A stretch of 64,000 nucleotides of DNA from assembly GCF_020283565.1 (NCBI RefSeq), contig NC_060060.1, positions 23,002,001-23,066,000 on the forward strand. The letters run 5' to 3'. The notes below the pieces were generated by a model. It was not told the origin of the DNA. It searched no databases and saw only the letters and a list, made by a program, of their open reading frames with translations. The DNA comes from Trifolium pratense (taxonomy: Eukaryota > Streptophyta > Magnoliopsida > Fabales > Fabaceae). Both the position numbers and the translations under genes were made by a program. Shown here in pieces: positions 22,401 through 34,629 of the stretch (the first letter of the stretch is position 1; each line of letters begins with the position of its first letter).

Positions 22401-23439
22401 CATTTGGTTAAGAGAAAATATTTTATGATTCAATGAAATCTGAGTGGTTGGATCTCCATATCCAAGCTGACTTTTATAAAGGCGGGGGGACATGTTTATG
22501 GTTGAGAAGAAAGAGTAGTACTTTAAGCTGTAGCTACATTAACAATTTTACTGTATATTCCCCAAAAAATAAATAATTAAATAGCATTACTTATTTTAAA
22601 TTAGTTATAATTACTTCCAAATCAAAACCATGAGGTTTGACCAGCTTATCTATTTAGGTAAGACCTGCTACTCAAATGAGTGGAAATGTGGAGGTCAAAT
22701 TAGTCCAAGTGTACCTTCCCTTAAGAAAGTTAACACCTAACTAATGTGCTTTATTTTGTAGGAAGTTCCCTCCCTCTTTTTACTAATTGCTTTTGCCATA
22801 GTCATTATTATGTCTTCTGTCTTCCACCACAACCACCATCTATGCACTAATCATTCTTACTAAATCACAATGCAGTTCCTTCACAACTTGATCTTCTGCA
22901 AAGCACATTCCAAAGGAACTGTGCCTAAGAGCTGAGAGAAGGAAAAGAATGAGAAATGTTTGCATGCATGCTTCTGTCAGATCAGAGAATATGAGGTTTG
23001 TTGTACAGTTCACAACTTCTGCATTCTTTATATTTCTTTGTCAAGATTTTTTGCTTCCTGGTATGAAAATGAAGCTCATATTGTTGAGAGATGTGTCTTC
23101 TGTAATTGTGAATAAGTTCCAAACTTGCAATAAATTGGTTGGTTTGTGTTTTTGGAAACTTTTTCTTTACATTTCTCTTCTTGAAAACATGTTTGAGTAA
23201 GTAATCTTGAAACTTTAATTTCATATTCTGAGAAAAGAAAAATATGTGTTCATGTTTGTTTCTTACGCTGCTGAGAAATCCTTGTTTTTACTTTACTTTT
23301 CTTTTCTTTTTCTTTGTTAGGTTAAATATATTTGTATTCTCTATAAAGTACTTTATAATCAAGCTTAGTCTCCAATTTTGTGATTTTAAGGATAAAACAA
23401 CAATGACATTTTTTGTATGGACTAAGCTTGCTATGAGCG
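22401..23439. other. Spacer between the two converging genes
   Basis: No conserved coding frame is supported. The 83- and 95-codon frames at 22949-23200 and 23244-23531 are low-complexity and overlap a repeat; I do not call them genes. Confidence 0.45.
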
Positions 23440-23650
23440 TATTTTATGGCCCAGTGGTGTCGAGACTTTGGAGTGTGCTCCTCTCAAGGTCTCAGGTTCA
23501 ATTCCCCCTAGTGCCAATTTCGGTGGGCTAGTCCATACATAGCTAAAAAAACTTTGGCTTTAAATGGGCCCGCCGCAAGTGGACGGTGGGATTGGTCCCC
23601 TCGGATTAGTCGGTCCTTGGACCGGATACCGAGTTTTAAAATAAAATAAA
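23440..23650 (+). repeat. tRNA-derived SINE, family 2, with 3' tail
   Basis: Begins GGCCCAGTGGTGTCGAGACT, has a B box (GGTTCAATTCCCCC near 23494), then TAGTGCCAATTTCGGTGGGC and a long body with GCAAGTGGACGGTGGGATTG and GGTCCTTGGACCGGATACCG, ending in an AAAAT-rich tail. It is the fuller relative of the fragment at 5860-5965. The GC-rich body stands out from the AT-rich flank. Confidence 0.65.
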
Positions 23651-24342
23651 ATTTATACAATATATAGATATAGATATAAAATGTAGATATAAGAGAAACA
23701 ACATTTGCATTCTGGACACCAAAGCCAAAATGCATTTCCACTCAAATTATAGCTATGTTTCAGTACATCTGAATCAAAAAATGGAAAAGCATAATTTATT
23801 CTATAACCTATGCACACCCAAAACAAACAAATAGGAATCATATTTGCCACTGGCTAATCTTTTTACACTCTTTTTCTTCTTCTATCTATGTCTCTATTCA
23901 TTATATGTAGTAGGATTGGCGACTTGCCGATGTATACACACACTCAAGACGACGACGACTAGTATCACGCAGCAGCAGGCTCTGTACAAAAAAAACAAAC
24001 AAACCAAGACCATATGCTGGATTGGAGAAAAACAAACCCAGAACATTATCAAAGAAAAACAAACCAAAGAATAATGACACACTAAGCACGCAAATTTTTG
24101 GTGCAATCCTAAGGGGATTAAAAAGACACTGTTAAATATGTTGAAGGTCCTCTCAGAATGTACCTAACATTCTAAGGGAGAAGGATAGGCCTATCAAAAT
24201 TTTAGGCTGAACAAAATTGCAATCTTTCTCAAACCAGGTAGAGAAGAATCAACCAGCGAGATGGTCGCGGGTAGGGAGAAATGAAGGATTCAGAAAGGAC
24301 ATAAATATTTTATATTTCATATGAATGAAATATTCAGATTTA
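23651..24342. other. Downstream flank of the MYB gene
   Basis: No gene. The part next to 24343 is probably the MYB 3' UTR on the minus strand. Short frames around 23844-24106 on both strands are low-complexity. Confidence 0.4.
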
Positions 24343-27300
24343 TTAACTTTGTAGGAGCGCTCTTCTGCAGAGTGGTGGTTGCGGGGGGTTGGCGATTGGG
24401 TTGAGGGGAGGAGAATCCATTCCAAGTGTTTTCATAAGGAAGTTCCTTTCCTGAAAAAATAAAAATAAGAAGTGTCAGGGGTAAAAGAGTTAAAGGAGTT
24501 AAAAAAAACTCCCATGAAGGAGAAAATACTAACATAAATAATAAATAAATTTGTTTCAGCTAATTGCTTTACAATTTTTTGATAACTGGAAACAGTGCAA
24601 ATGAAGTGTCGGTTTTGTAATAAAAGTTAAAACAACAAATGAAAACAGAAAACGTTTTCTCAAACCAAACAGGCTCGAATTTAGTCTTAGTTACATGATA
24701 TATTATGTGTTATTGTTGTCTATCCCAGCTCAAGTTTATGATGAAATGATTATGAAAAACTTCAACCCAAATTTTTTCTGCATCAATTTGCTCAATACAC
24801 CAATTATTGCTGAAGGATCCCCACCACTATTACTGAAGTTGATTTAATAACAAAAACTATTTTGAAAATCCTTATGCTTATTAAGGCTGATCTTCTAAAA
24901 GTGTTGAGAACTACTAGAAGTATTATTAGGCTTTTATTTTGGGCTTAACTCATCTTTACAAAACTGACTTATAAGTTTAGGATGTCTCCCTCATGCCGAG
25001 GACTGGACATCTAGAGCATGATTTGAGTAGCCCAATAGCGGATGACCTAACGAATCTTGGAATGCCTCTCAACAAGTGATAATACTGTTGCAACTTTCAT
25101 GCTACACAGGTTTAGTTATATCCATTATTTGTCATATTATTACTAGTATAATCAGAGAACTTATCACTATTACTGCTATAATCTCACAGTTGAACTTAGT
25201 TATTTGATGTCCAAGGTGCTTGTGTAACTTACACTTTCTGAAAATTGTGGACTAGGAATTCCTGCAGCTAAGGATCTGAACATAGGAGTAACTTGAACAG
25301 GAGAACTGAACTCTGTACTTGATAAGGAAGCAACAATGCCGTCATTGTTTATCTGTTCCTCGCAAGATGAGAATATATCCTCTACAAAAAGATTAATATC
25401 TAGTTAGTAATTCTGACGAATTGAGATTGAACCAGTCTGACCTCAGGGTCATGGCTCAATAGGTTCAATCGGTTCAACCAACCACAGTTGAACCAGATGA
25501 CAAATAAATAAATAAGATTAAAAAAATGAAACCGGTTGCACCAACCGAGGACTGCATTTTAACCAGTTCAATTCGGTTCAACCAGAATGCAATGTAACAG
25601 GGAACAAACAACTGCCGAACTGGTTTGTTCCCAGTTCAACCAGTCGGTTCGGTTTGGTCTAGTTCTTAAAACATTGATATTTTTTTATCACTAGATTTGA
25701 TAATCTTACCTTGATCCAAAGTAACACTAGAAAGAACCACTTGATCACATCCTCCAACACCCTTTTGATCTTCAATTTGGATAGATTTATGTTCAGTTCC
25801 ATTATCTTGATGCAGTGAGTGTTCCAAATTCTCAGCAGCAGAATGAGGCAGAATAGTTGATCCTGTACTGTGTTCAGAACTGCTTGGAGAGTCTTCATAT
25901 AATTCCATATACCTATTATATATTCAGAAGCTATTAGATTTTCTATATCCATCATGAAAGTTATTATATTTTCAAATTTCAATGAACTTAAAGTACCTCC
26001 AACATGGCTGGATTTCCTCACTACTATTCTTTAAGTCTTCCAATAAGTCTTTAAGATCTACAAGCTGTAAATCTGGAATCTTATATCCAGGAATATCTGA
26101 TTCTTTGTTTCGGTTCATAAACTCTTGAAGAATCTGGCATCAATACACACATGTTAAAACTTATACGAAAAAAGTATGTGAACAATGGCTTTTCTGATTT
26201 TCATATAGATTTGTCTGAAACATTAAAACTTGATGTAGTTCTTTTGATGTTGAAATTCTTGACATATATTCTATACTTTGGTTTTTGTTTTTGAATCAAA
26301 TCTCACCTTCCATGCATTTTCAAGACTTTGGTCCATATTCTCTGCATCAACTTTTAGAGCTAATGAAGTTAGTAGCTCGGCTTGTTGCATCAATGCGCTT
26401 ATCTTTGGATCATCCTTTTTAAGGAATGTTCCTTGAATCTTGTTTTGTGCTGCATTTGCATAAGAAATCAAGAGTTACACTTGATGATGTTAACATATTT
26501 CTGCATTTGCATACGGAATGTCCAAAATTATTTCTGGCTTAACAAGTTAACATATTTGAGGATGTTTAGTTTATAAATTCCTTTGCTTATAAAAAAAAAC
26601 ACTTGATGACGTTTTGTAATTTTAATACATTCAGGGACTATTGTGACAGTGCCTAATACATTTAGGGACCAATGTGATTGTTTCCTCGCTTTCTTATTGT
26701 CGATTTCACAGCTGAAAGGGTTAACTTTCATGATTAAAAATTTTCGATAGAGACTATTACCATAATTATTAAACTTCACATTGCAGACATGATTCTGGTC
26801 CGGCAAGTTGTTGACACTATGAGAGTTTTGAGCTAAAACTGCCAATGGTACTCTTGAAGTTTCATTTTGTTTATGTGATCTGTCTGCAAAGTTGATCTTT
26901 TCTGCATCATCAGGGATATGTGACCTCCTATATTGCAAGTGAATGACATGTTAACACTTATTCATATAAAATTTATATATTTTTGTATCTGTTACCTTAA
27001 CATACCTCATCTTCTTAAAATCTACTGCAGATTCTGATTCCGCATCTCGGAAAATAATCCTTTTGTTATTTGAATTCGTATATGAAACGTTGTTCTCTTT
27101 TGCTAAGGCTTCATATTTAGCTCTCTTTTTGCACAATGTGGAGAAACGGTTTTTCACAGCATTATCCGTTCTGCATACATATCATCGAATCATTTCAATC
27201 AGAATAACTGTTAAAAAAAAAACTTGTCTGTTTGGTATTTTGTGAAGAAAATAATGAAATTTTTGTTACCTGCCTGAAACCACCTTTGCTATTTCTGTCC

Positions 27301-28685
27301 ACCTATTGCCAAATATTTTTTGAGCCTAAAGAGATAATAATAGCAAGAAATTAGAAGTTAGTTTTCTTTGTAACAAAAGTCTTACTAGAGTAGATTTTTT
27401 TTTGGTATTAACCCTTTGGTTCCCAGGGGAAGGGGCCTTGGTAATCCAAAGTTCGGCCACGAGGTAAGTAAAGTCTGGCCAAGAATTGTTCCCACCAGGA
27501 ATCGAACTCGGGTTAGTTTTGTTTGTAACAAAAGTCTTACTAGAGTAGCTTTTGATGCAAAACAAATGACTTTTCATTGGTACTAGACTAGCACTTAATA
27601 TCCTTTTAAGTGTGTTTGGTTTCACTTTCGCAGGAGGCAAAATTGATTCCGGTGTAGAATTGATTATGACTTGTTTTGTCATAACAGAATCAAACTCACA
27701 CTAAGTTCACAATGGCTTGAAACCTACCCTTACTGAGGGTAAAGACAGAAAGAAAAAAAAAAGAAGCAAAAGATGAAGTTCATATTTAAAAGTTATATAG
27801 GCCACTATTATAAAATAAGCGGCAGCAGTTAATAAACTTCAGTGTCAAATCGATCAACTGTAACCAAATTTGAACCCTGATTAGAACAATCCTTAGTTAG
27901 ACTTTACTTATCTTCCGGCAGAACACTGATTACCAGGACGAAAGAGTTAAGACCAAAAAAAATCCAATGGCAACTACATGGTATGAAAGTAAAACATTGG
28001 AACATAGGATGAAAAATTTACCTCACACAAGAGCATGTCTTCTTCTGGTGACCATCCACCTTTCTTGAAATCAGAATTCAAATAAGTGTACCATCTGGTA
28101 ATTCATAAGTTACTTAATCATCAGATAAAGAAATAACATTAAAACAAAAGCCATAAAAGTCTTCATGATCTAAACTTTAAAGTATAACAACTTGAACTTG
28201 AATGAATCATCATCAAAATTTCAAAAACTTCACCTTCTTCTACACTGTCTTGTTGTTTTGTCCTTGAATTTAGAAGCAATTATTGCCCAACTGCATTGAG
28301 TTATTGAAATCAAAATCCCTTTAGCCTTTACATAATCATGAAAAACTAGTAGTAACTAATGAACTCAAAATGAACAATAATCAAAAGGGTATATTAGTAA
28401 TTTAGTATTCAATACTTTTCAGTTCCATGGATTCCAATTTGGTCTCTAAGTATATCATCCTCCTGCAACTCACAAAATCAAAACACTTATCAGAATGAAA
28501 CACAACACAACTCCAAAGAATAATATATATAAAACAAAAAGAATAATTTATATTATATGATAAGGTTTGAAAGTTCAAACCTCTTGAGTCCACGTCACAA
28601 TGTGACGCTCCTTCTTCTTAGATTCTTCATTAAGAAGCTGCTTCTGCTTCTGATTCTGATTATGTTGCTTCTTCATATCTTGCAT
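24343..28685 (-). CDS. FLP: R2R3-MYB transcription factor, FOUR LIPS/MYB88 type
   Basis: Twelve exons on the minus strand: 28685-28581, 28462-28416, 28290-28234, 28094-28022, 27325-27270, 27170-27006, 26927-26761, 26449-26307, 26133-25997, 25912-25710, 25381-25233 and 24450-24343. All joins are GT-AG and the frame holds for 1410 bp, giving 469 residues. R2 (about 28-80) has Trp32, Trp52 and Trp71 with RQCRRRW; R3 (about 80-131) has GGWSPEED, GNRWTEIAKVVSGRTDNAVK and Phe122 at the third Trp position. Further family blocks are TFLKKDDPKISALMQQAELL and, near the C-terminus, IPSPQFSESERNFLMKTLG. Arabidopsis FLP/MYB88 is a nuclear factor that stops guard mother cells dividing again and represses cell-cycle genes. 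An in-frame ATG three codons downstream (28676) is an alternative start. Confidence 0.93.
24930..25085 (-). repeat. TRIM remnant in the last MYB intron
   Basis: The complement contains GTCAGTTTTGTAAAGATGAG and TCCGCTATTGGGC, matching the LTR end and internal part of the TRIM at 44050-44565 (GTCAGTTTTATAGGATTGAG and CCGCTATTGGATC). It lies inside intron 11 (24451-25232) in the same orientation as the gene and does not touch a splice site. Confidence 0.5.
25430..25675. repeat. Degraded repeat rich in GGTTCAAC/GTTGAACC
   Basis: Within MYB intron 10 (25382-25709), short motifs GGTTCAATCGGTTCAACC, AGTTGAACCAG, AATTCGGTTCAACCAG and CCAGTTCAACCAGTCGGTT recur on both strands, giving many possible hairpins. 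It looks like a degraded transposon terminus array. No element class can be assigned. Confidence 0.45.
27395..27520 (-). repeat. SINE-like repeat, family 3, in MYB intron 4
   Basis: On the plus strand: TTAACCCTTTGGTTCCCAGG, then AGTTCGGCCACGAGGTAAG, then CAGGAATCGAACTCGGGTT. Read on the minus strand the last block is a B-box-like GGTTCGA-type promoter motif. It sits in intron 4 (27326-28021). A 23-bp phrase around 'caaaagtcttactagagtag' occurs on both sides of it (near 27374 and 27528), probably the insertion's target duplication. Confidence 0.6.
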
Positions 28686-28800
28686 GATTGATTATTCTAT
28701 TTGGTATAAGGTTTGGTAATGTTATTCTTCTCTTTCTTAAACGCTCCTCCCTTTTACAAGGAGCCAAGTTGCATGCTAAAGCCAAGACTCTTCCTTTATA
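28686..28800 (-). promoter_or_regulatory. Probable MYB promoter with TATA-like box
   Basis: On the minus strand ATTATAAAGG lies at about 28803-28794, roughly 110 bp before the ATG, so a leader of about 80 nt is plausible. No other element is assigned. Confidence 0.35.
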
Positions 28801-29587
28801 ATATGATAATAAAAATAAAAACTTTTTGTGATTTTTTTTTCTTCTAAATTTTTTATTTTTTACATAAAAACTAAAAAAACAAACAAAAAAGGAACAAACC
28901 CTTCTTGTTGTTTCTCTTTCATTCAACTTTTGAAACCTCAACTGTGTTTTGTTTCAAAACGTGAACCGTAATAAGAATAAATTCCATTCTCAAAAGCCAC
29001 CTTAACAAAAAGCTATTCAATTTGTGTTGTGTGAAAAAATGTCTAAAGAAAATGACTTTGGATTCTTAACTTTTCAGAAAACACTCACTATTTTATCCTC
29101 TGTTACCAAAACAGAACAAAAACAGAACAATGTTTAGTGTTCAAATTAAGGAACCAAAATCACATGAAAGGTTAAAGATAGCAAAAGGGTAATCAAGATT
29201 ACATATAAGGGTTCATAAAGGGTACTTGGGTTTGAATCAAAATCGTATTTTTCCAAAACCCAAGACAATTTTTCTGTATTTCATACTTTGGTATTTTTAG
29301 TATATGAAATTGATAGTACAAAAAAAAAAGGGGTAGATCTAAAAAATTGAACAACTTTGAAAAATACCCAAATGAGAAAAAGTGTTGTTGTTTCAAAGTT
29401 CTCAAGTAGACAAATACTTCAACACAACACAACAACTATGAATGAATACTATGTTTGAGAGATTCTTAAAAAAAAAAAAAAACTGATTATGTTTGGTTTT
29501 TCTCTCTCCTAACTTTTTTGAAAACGGTCACATAGTTAGAAAAATGTTGTATAATAAAAAATGAATAGGTACCAATACCAATAGTAA
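28801..29587. other. Upstream flank of the MYB gene
   Basis: AT-rich with poly-T/poly-A runs. The 93-codon minus-strand frame ending at 28660 overlaps the MYB start in another frame and is low-complexity. It would matter only if transcription began upstream of 28941. Confidence 0.4.
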
Positions 29588-29755
29588 GTTGGTTTAATGG
29601 TGATTGACGTTAAATTTGATAGAAAAAAATTACGGTTCGATTGTTTACAACCGTAATTGAAAGAGAGCTGAAATTACTTAATGCATAACTAACTGATCTA
29701 TGAATTAGATTAGACAGTTTAGTATACCAAATACCGAAAGTGAAAACAAAACAAA
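29588..29755 (+). repeat. tRNA-derived SINE, family 1 copy
   Basis: GGTTTAATGGTGATTGACGT (A-box side), then TACGGTTCGATTG (B box), then ACAACCGTAATTGAAAGAGA, then a tail ending in A-rich repeats near 29755. Same order as the copies at 6841 and 17285. Confidence 0.65.
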
Positions 29756-30527
29756 AATAAAAATGGGTAGGGACAAGAAAAATGAATGAATATAAAAATG
29801 AATAGTAGATGATTGTGTTAGTGCGCGGGTATGAAGTGAAGTTTGAATATAACACTGAATTTTATGAGCTACGTGCAGTGTTGTCCACTATAAGGTATCA
29901 ATATCATATCACTATAGTAGTCACTCACTATAGATAATAATGATGATAATGTTGTAGGAATAGTTGAAATTTATTTACCATCATATACGAATTCATGTGT
30001 TTATATACTAAGTTTTTGTATGTAGTGAAGAGCTTGAAATGTATGAAATTTTATGGTTTAAATTTTTTGGATTTTTATGGATACATGATAAGGTACGTGA
30101 CATAAACAGCTAAGCGTCACAACTCAATATTTGCGTTGAAATTTAATGGTTCGTGACTTTCATATGCTTCATTTGTCTTTTATTTTTTTGTCATGCTTAT
30201 GGTGCCATTTTGATTTTTTACCATTTTTTTTTTCATGTATAGACTATAGTTAATGTGTTACAAGGGGGAAATTTTTTGTTTGAATTTGTGAATGAAGAAC
30301 TTGAAATGTGTTTTTTGAATTTTGTTTTGAAGGTTTGAATTTTTTGATGTGAGTTTCATTTCATATGTTCAACAAGCGCTCATATTTTACATATATCAGC
30401 TAATAGTGCGTGAAAAATTTAAATGCTCTGTTTTATGTTCTTTGTTTCAAGAAAATTATGTTGCATCTAGTTAATAAAATATTTTAGGAGTTTAATAATT
30501 ATAGTTGTATGTATAACTTATAGGAGT
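29756..30527. other. Intergenic, nothing recognised
   Basis: AT-rich spacer. No coding frame or repeat is supported. Confidence 0.45.
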
Positions 30528-30535
30528 AATATATG

Positions 30536-31044
30536 TAGGGCCGGTCCTGACAATTTGGAGGTCCGGCTTTGAATATTAAGAATAGACGCCTTAATTAAAA
30601 TAGATGTAAAAAATTTAAAAAGAATAATCCTTATTTAAATTCTAAATAACGTTAATTAATATAAAAAATTGTCATCCTTGTAACTAACATATAAAATATT
30701 TATATTTTAATGAATAACAACAAAATACATTTTAACTACGTAAAAATAACACCTCACTTCTAGCAGTTTTTGAAGTGAACTCATCAAACAAAACTTCATA
30801 TTGTATTTTTTTTTTTTGTTCATTTTATGTTTTTTCCTTAAGCTTAGCAATTTTATCTGGAACTTTCAAATTATTTTTTAACAAAGACAGATTCGAAAAA
30901 ATATTGAGTTCTTATTTTATTTTTATGAATTAATTTTTTTTATATTTTTGTAGAGACCTACTACCATATAAATTTTTGTTGAGGCCCCAAAAAATGGAGG
31001 CCCGGCTATGTAGCACACTTTGCACATGCTCATAGCCGGCCCTG
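30536..31044. mobile_element. Non-autonomous hAT-like element, 509 bp, perfect 8-bp target duplication
   Basis: Starts TAGGGCCGGTCCTGAC and ends GCCGGCCCTG, so the terminal inverted repeats are (T/C)AGGGCCGG, a frequent plant hAT terminus. AATATATG directly precedes (30528-30535) and follows (31045-31052) it. A subterminal motif, GAGGTCCGGCTTTGAA on the left and GGAGGCCCGGCTATG on the right, is also present. The interior is AT-rich with no transposase frame. Confidence 0.85.
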
Positions 31045-31052
31045 AATATATG

Positions 31053-32007
31053 AATGTTGAGGAGTTCGAAAGAGGATCGGGAAAATAACGGATCAATGCT
31101 CCGATGCTCTAGGATTATATTACATCTTGAGCTATGCTATATCATACGAAATACATACTCACGAATTTCACGATAACAGAGAAAAACTTACCATACAAGG
31201 GTGTTATTGGAAAGTAGGAATTGAGTGGGGGATAAAAAAGTAATAACAAATTAACATTAGTTCATTTCGTGGGTTTCGTTAGTGTTCCTGTCGTAACATT
31301 CAGTATTTTCCTTACATCTTTTAAAAAAAATCTTAACACATTAGATATGAGTCATTTTCTCGTTCCTTGCTTCTTCTTTTTTTTTTTTTGGCTTTCACCA
31401 TCAGTTTAATCTCGTAACATTCAATATTCTCCTTACATCTTTTAAAAAAAATCTCAACACATTAGATACAAGTCATTTTCTCGTTCTTGCTTTTTTTAGT
31501 TTTAGTAAAACATGCGAAAATAACTAAAAAAGTAATAACACAAAATTTGGGTCTTAGGTAAAACGTGAGAAAATAACTTATTTATTAACATAATAGTTTT
31601 AATAGCACAAAAATAATTAATAACAAAAAAATAGAAATTAAAGATTACTCAAAATAAAAATCCAACAAAAATAGTAATATATATTAAACCTTGCAGAATA
31701 GAAGAAAGAAAAATTACAACAATATAGAATAATAACATCTAAAAATTGATAGCTTGCTGAACATAAATTGATCACTTTGCAATGTAGAAATGGAAGAAAG
31801 AAAAAGTTCTATAAGGGATTGTAAAACTTCTATTATTTAATTTGTTGTTCTCAGGTCGATCAAACAAATTGAAGTTTGTAATTTTTTATAATACAATAGG
31901 TATATAAAAAAAAAAATTGAGCCCCCACATACATGGCTCCATTGATTCATTCATAGTCAATTTTTTTTTTTTATTTTTTTTTACAATGGAGCCAATGAGA
32001 ATTACAT
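31053..32007. other. Intergenic; short direct duplication near 31290-31490
   Basis: The phrase 'cgtaacattcagtattttcc...ttacatctttt...cacattagata...agtcattttctcgtt' occurs twice, starting near 31293 and 31413, a direct repeat with about 120-bp period. No gene is supported. Confidence 0.5.
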
Positions 32008-32089
32008 AAAAATGCCTAATTATTAAGTCTTGTTGTCTTTGGATCAAGTCTAAAATCTTGGCGATCATGATAGACCTTAATATATAGGC

Positions 32090-32868
32090 TAAAAAAATAT
32101 TGGTCACTTATGTTACTGATGTTTGGCCAAAAGTCATGGCGTACAAATCTTCATCCTCATTAAGCTATTTGCATGGGTAATGGATAACTACCCCTTCGTG
32201 GGTGATTGTGGTGTTCCATGTTTGGCTGAGAATTTCCAATTTATGGCAATATTTAAATAATATCTCCTCTGTAATGTGTAGTTTCCCTCCAAAGCGGTGT
32301 CTTCCTTCTTCGGCTCTTCGCCCTCTAAAGCTAGAGGTGCAAGAAACAAAGAACACGATCAAAATGCCTAATTATCTGATCTTTTAGGTTCATGAACTAC
32401 TCCAAAGAGCCTTAAGTATGGTGTGTGGGGGATATTTAACTAGTGATCAAAGAAATACATAAAAAGAACATAAAAAGTAAAAAATTGTACAAATAGCCCG
32501 ATTAATTTATTGTGCGTATAACATTGAATACAACTATCATAATTACAGACAAATGTTAGGCTTAATAGTCGAAAATATTGGCCTATAGATCTTTAGCCTC
32601 ATTCAGCTATTTGAACGAATAATGCATATAACTACCCCTGGCGTTCTACGCTTGGCTGAGAATTTCCAATTTATGGCAAGATATGATAATCTCCTCCATA
32701 TAGTGTGTAGTTTCCCTCCAAAGCGTGTCTTCCTTCTTCGCCTTCTAAAGCTAAAGGTGCCCAAAACAAAGAACACGATCAAAATGCCTAATTATCAAAT
32801 CTTGTTGTCTTTTGATCAAGTCTAAAATCTTGGCGATCATGATATACCTTAATAGTCTCGAAAAAGAT
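32090..32868. repeat. Direct duplication of a roughly 300-bp unknown sequence
   Basis: The block with TTGGCTGAGAATTTCCAATT, GTAGTTTCCCTCCAAAGCG and GAACACGATCAAAATGCCTA occurs at about 32090-32384 and again at about 32567-32868. The piece CTAAAATCTTGGCGATCATG also occurs before the first copy (32050) and in the second (32822). A third fragment, TTGGCTGAGAATCACC, lies near 32916. The short frames within it match no known protein. Confidence 0.7.
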
Positions 32869-32869
32869 T

Positions 32870-33934
32870 CGGCTTCTCAGTGTGTGGCTGCGTTTATACT
32901 AACTTGATAAACTTTTGGCTGAGAATCACCCGGCTACCCCCTCAATTACATGTCATGCTAATTTTGACACAAATATGTAATTTATTTTTAAGTGTAAGCA
33001 AATTTATTTATTTTTTACTTAATTGCATGTTTGATCTCTTACTTTTATTTTATGCTTCAAGTTGGTATTCTATATATGTTTATTAACTTTCAAATTGTTC
33101 CCTTACGTTACTGATGTCGACATAAGTTACGAGTATAATTCAGACTGAAATATTGAATAAAAATATAATGTCAAACTTCACTTATGTAATTGCTCTTGAT
33201 CCAATGCGATACTTCCACATGGCTCAACACAACTGGTATTGGTCACCGTTCCCAAGTCAAATTGACAGCTATATCCTTAGTTTACATGTTGAGCCAACTT
33301 CAACGAAAAGGTCAATTCATGATGTAAATTCAAAAAATACCACTGTTCTATTACAAGAGTCCAACTTTGTGTCTTAATCTTAACATATGTGTATAAACTA
33401 TAATAGTACACATGAAATAATTAAAACTCATTGCAATAAAAAATACAACTAATAAAGCTTAAGGTCAATTAAATTATATACCCTAGTTGAAAGAAACCGT
33501 TGATTCATTCAATTGAAAATGAAGAAAAAAACAGCATGACGGAAAGAATGGTTTATCAATATGAGCCCACAGTGAAGTGACCATAACCTAACAACGCTGG
33601 AATTTAGGATAAATTTATACTTTTATTAATCAAATGTGAAACACTATATGACATCGTGGGCCTTAAAATAGCCTAATAAAAAATTTTATTTAAGAAAATA
33701 TAAAGTTAAAATATCAAATAATTTATTATTGGTGTTCGTACTTCTATTTTTAGTGATTGTCCATGGGATATAGCTGGTACATTGTATACATAATATAAAT
33801 GTGTATCATTTATTTTTATATATATTTTTTGGTAAGAAAATAAAAAGACTTACTCACTAACCCTTAATTAAATGTAATATTGAGCACCCAAAAATGTTTT
33901 AGTGTTTAATTTTTTTTCACTATCATTATTTCGT
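32870..33934. other. Intergenic, nothing recognised
   Basis: AT-rich. The 74-codon frame at 33153-33377 matches nothing known to me and lacks gene context. Confidence 0.45.
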
Positions 33935-34065
33935 TCACTGGACCGTCTAATATGATTCTGAAATCAATTATAACATTAATACTCAATCACAATTGCAGGG
34001 ATAGAACATGATCTTCCTTAAGTCTAGTGCTAATCACCACCAAACCAAATTAACTATAGGTGTTT
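33935..34065 (-). repeat. tRNA-derived SINE, family 1, degraded
   Basis: Reads CACTGGACCGTCTAATATGA, then CAATTGCAGGGATAGAACAT, then TGCTAATCACCACCAAACCA on the plus strand, the complement order of family 1. The B box is mutated. Confidence 0.5.
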
Positions 34066-34539
34066 TAGTATATATATTGTATAATGTTTGTGGTACTAAT
34101 GATCATAATTAACTTTCCTATGTTTGTTCAAAAACAAACGGTTTTACCTACCATCAGAATCCACCATTACCTACGTGGACAAGACCTTTGTATGCCACGT
34201 GGGGAGTTAAAATTAAAAAGTGGGTATATATATAATTGAAAGCCACCTTATCTATATAGCTTTTTGAATCTTGAAATGGTGGAGCCCTTAATTAAGGATG
34301 GCATAATAATAAATCAACAAAAATGGCCACCTCATTGTTCCCTATCTTGACACCTAAATCCTCCCGCCAAAAAGTGACCTATTTGATTACCAAAAATCCA
34401 TGTATATGTGTATATTTACTCATATAAATTGGATTGGATTGGACTAGTTGCAAGAAAAAATATTTTTTGTTAAAATAAACAAATTAAAATAGTTCTATTT
34501 ATTCTTTATGATCTTCTATAAATTACAAAAGAGAATGAA

Positions 34540-34541
<2 letters not shown>
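34066..34541. other. Intergenic, nothing recognised
   Basis: AT-rich spacer containing short GC-richer words such as CCTACGTGGACAAG and GCCACGTGG near 34180-34200 (ACGT cores). No linked gene is visible. Confidence 0.4.

Positions 34542-34628
<87 letters not shown>
34542..34628. repeat. Compound microsatellite (AT)n then (AAT)n
   Basis: About 50 bp of AT dinucleotides pass directly into about 35 bp of AAT trinucleotides. Any apparent reading frame here is an artefact of the repeat. Confidence 0.95.

Positions 34629-34629
<1 letters not shown>

Noticed and set aside
28660..28941. 93-codon minus-strand frame across the MYB start
   Set aside because: Lysine/phenylalanine-rich low-complexity sequence with no relatives; a TATA-like box near 28800 suggests transcription starts inside it, removing its ATG from the mRNA.
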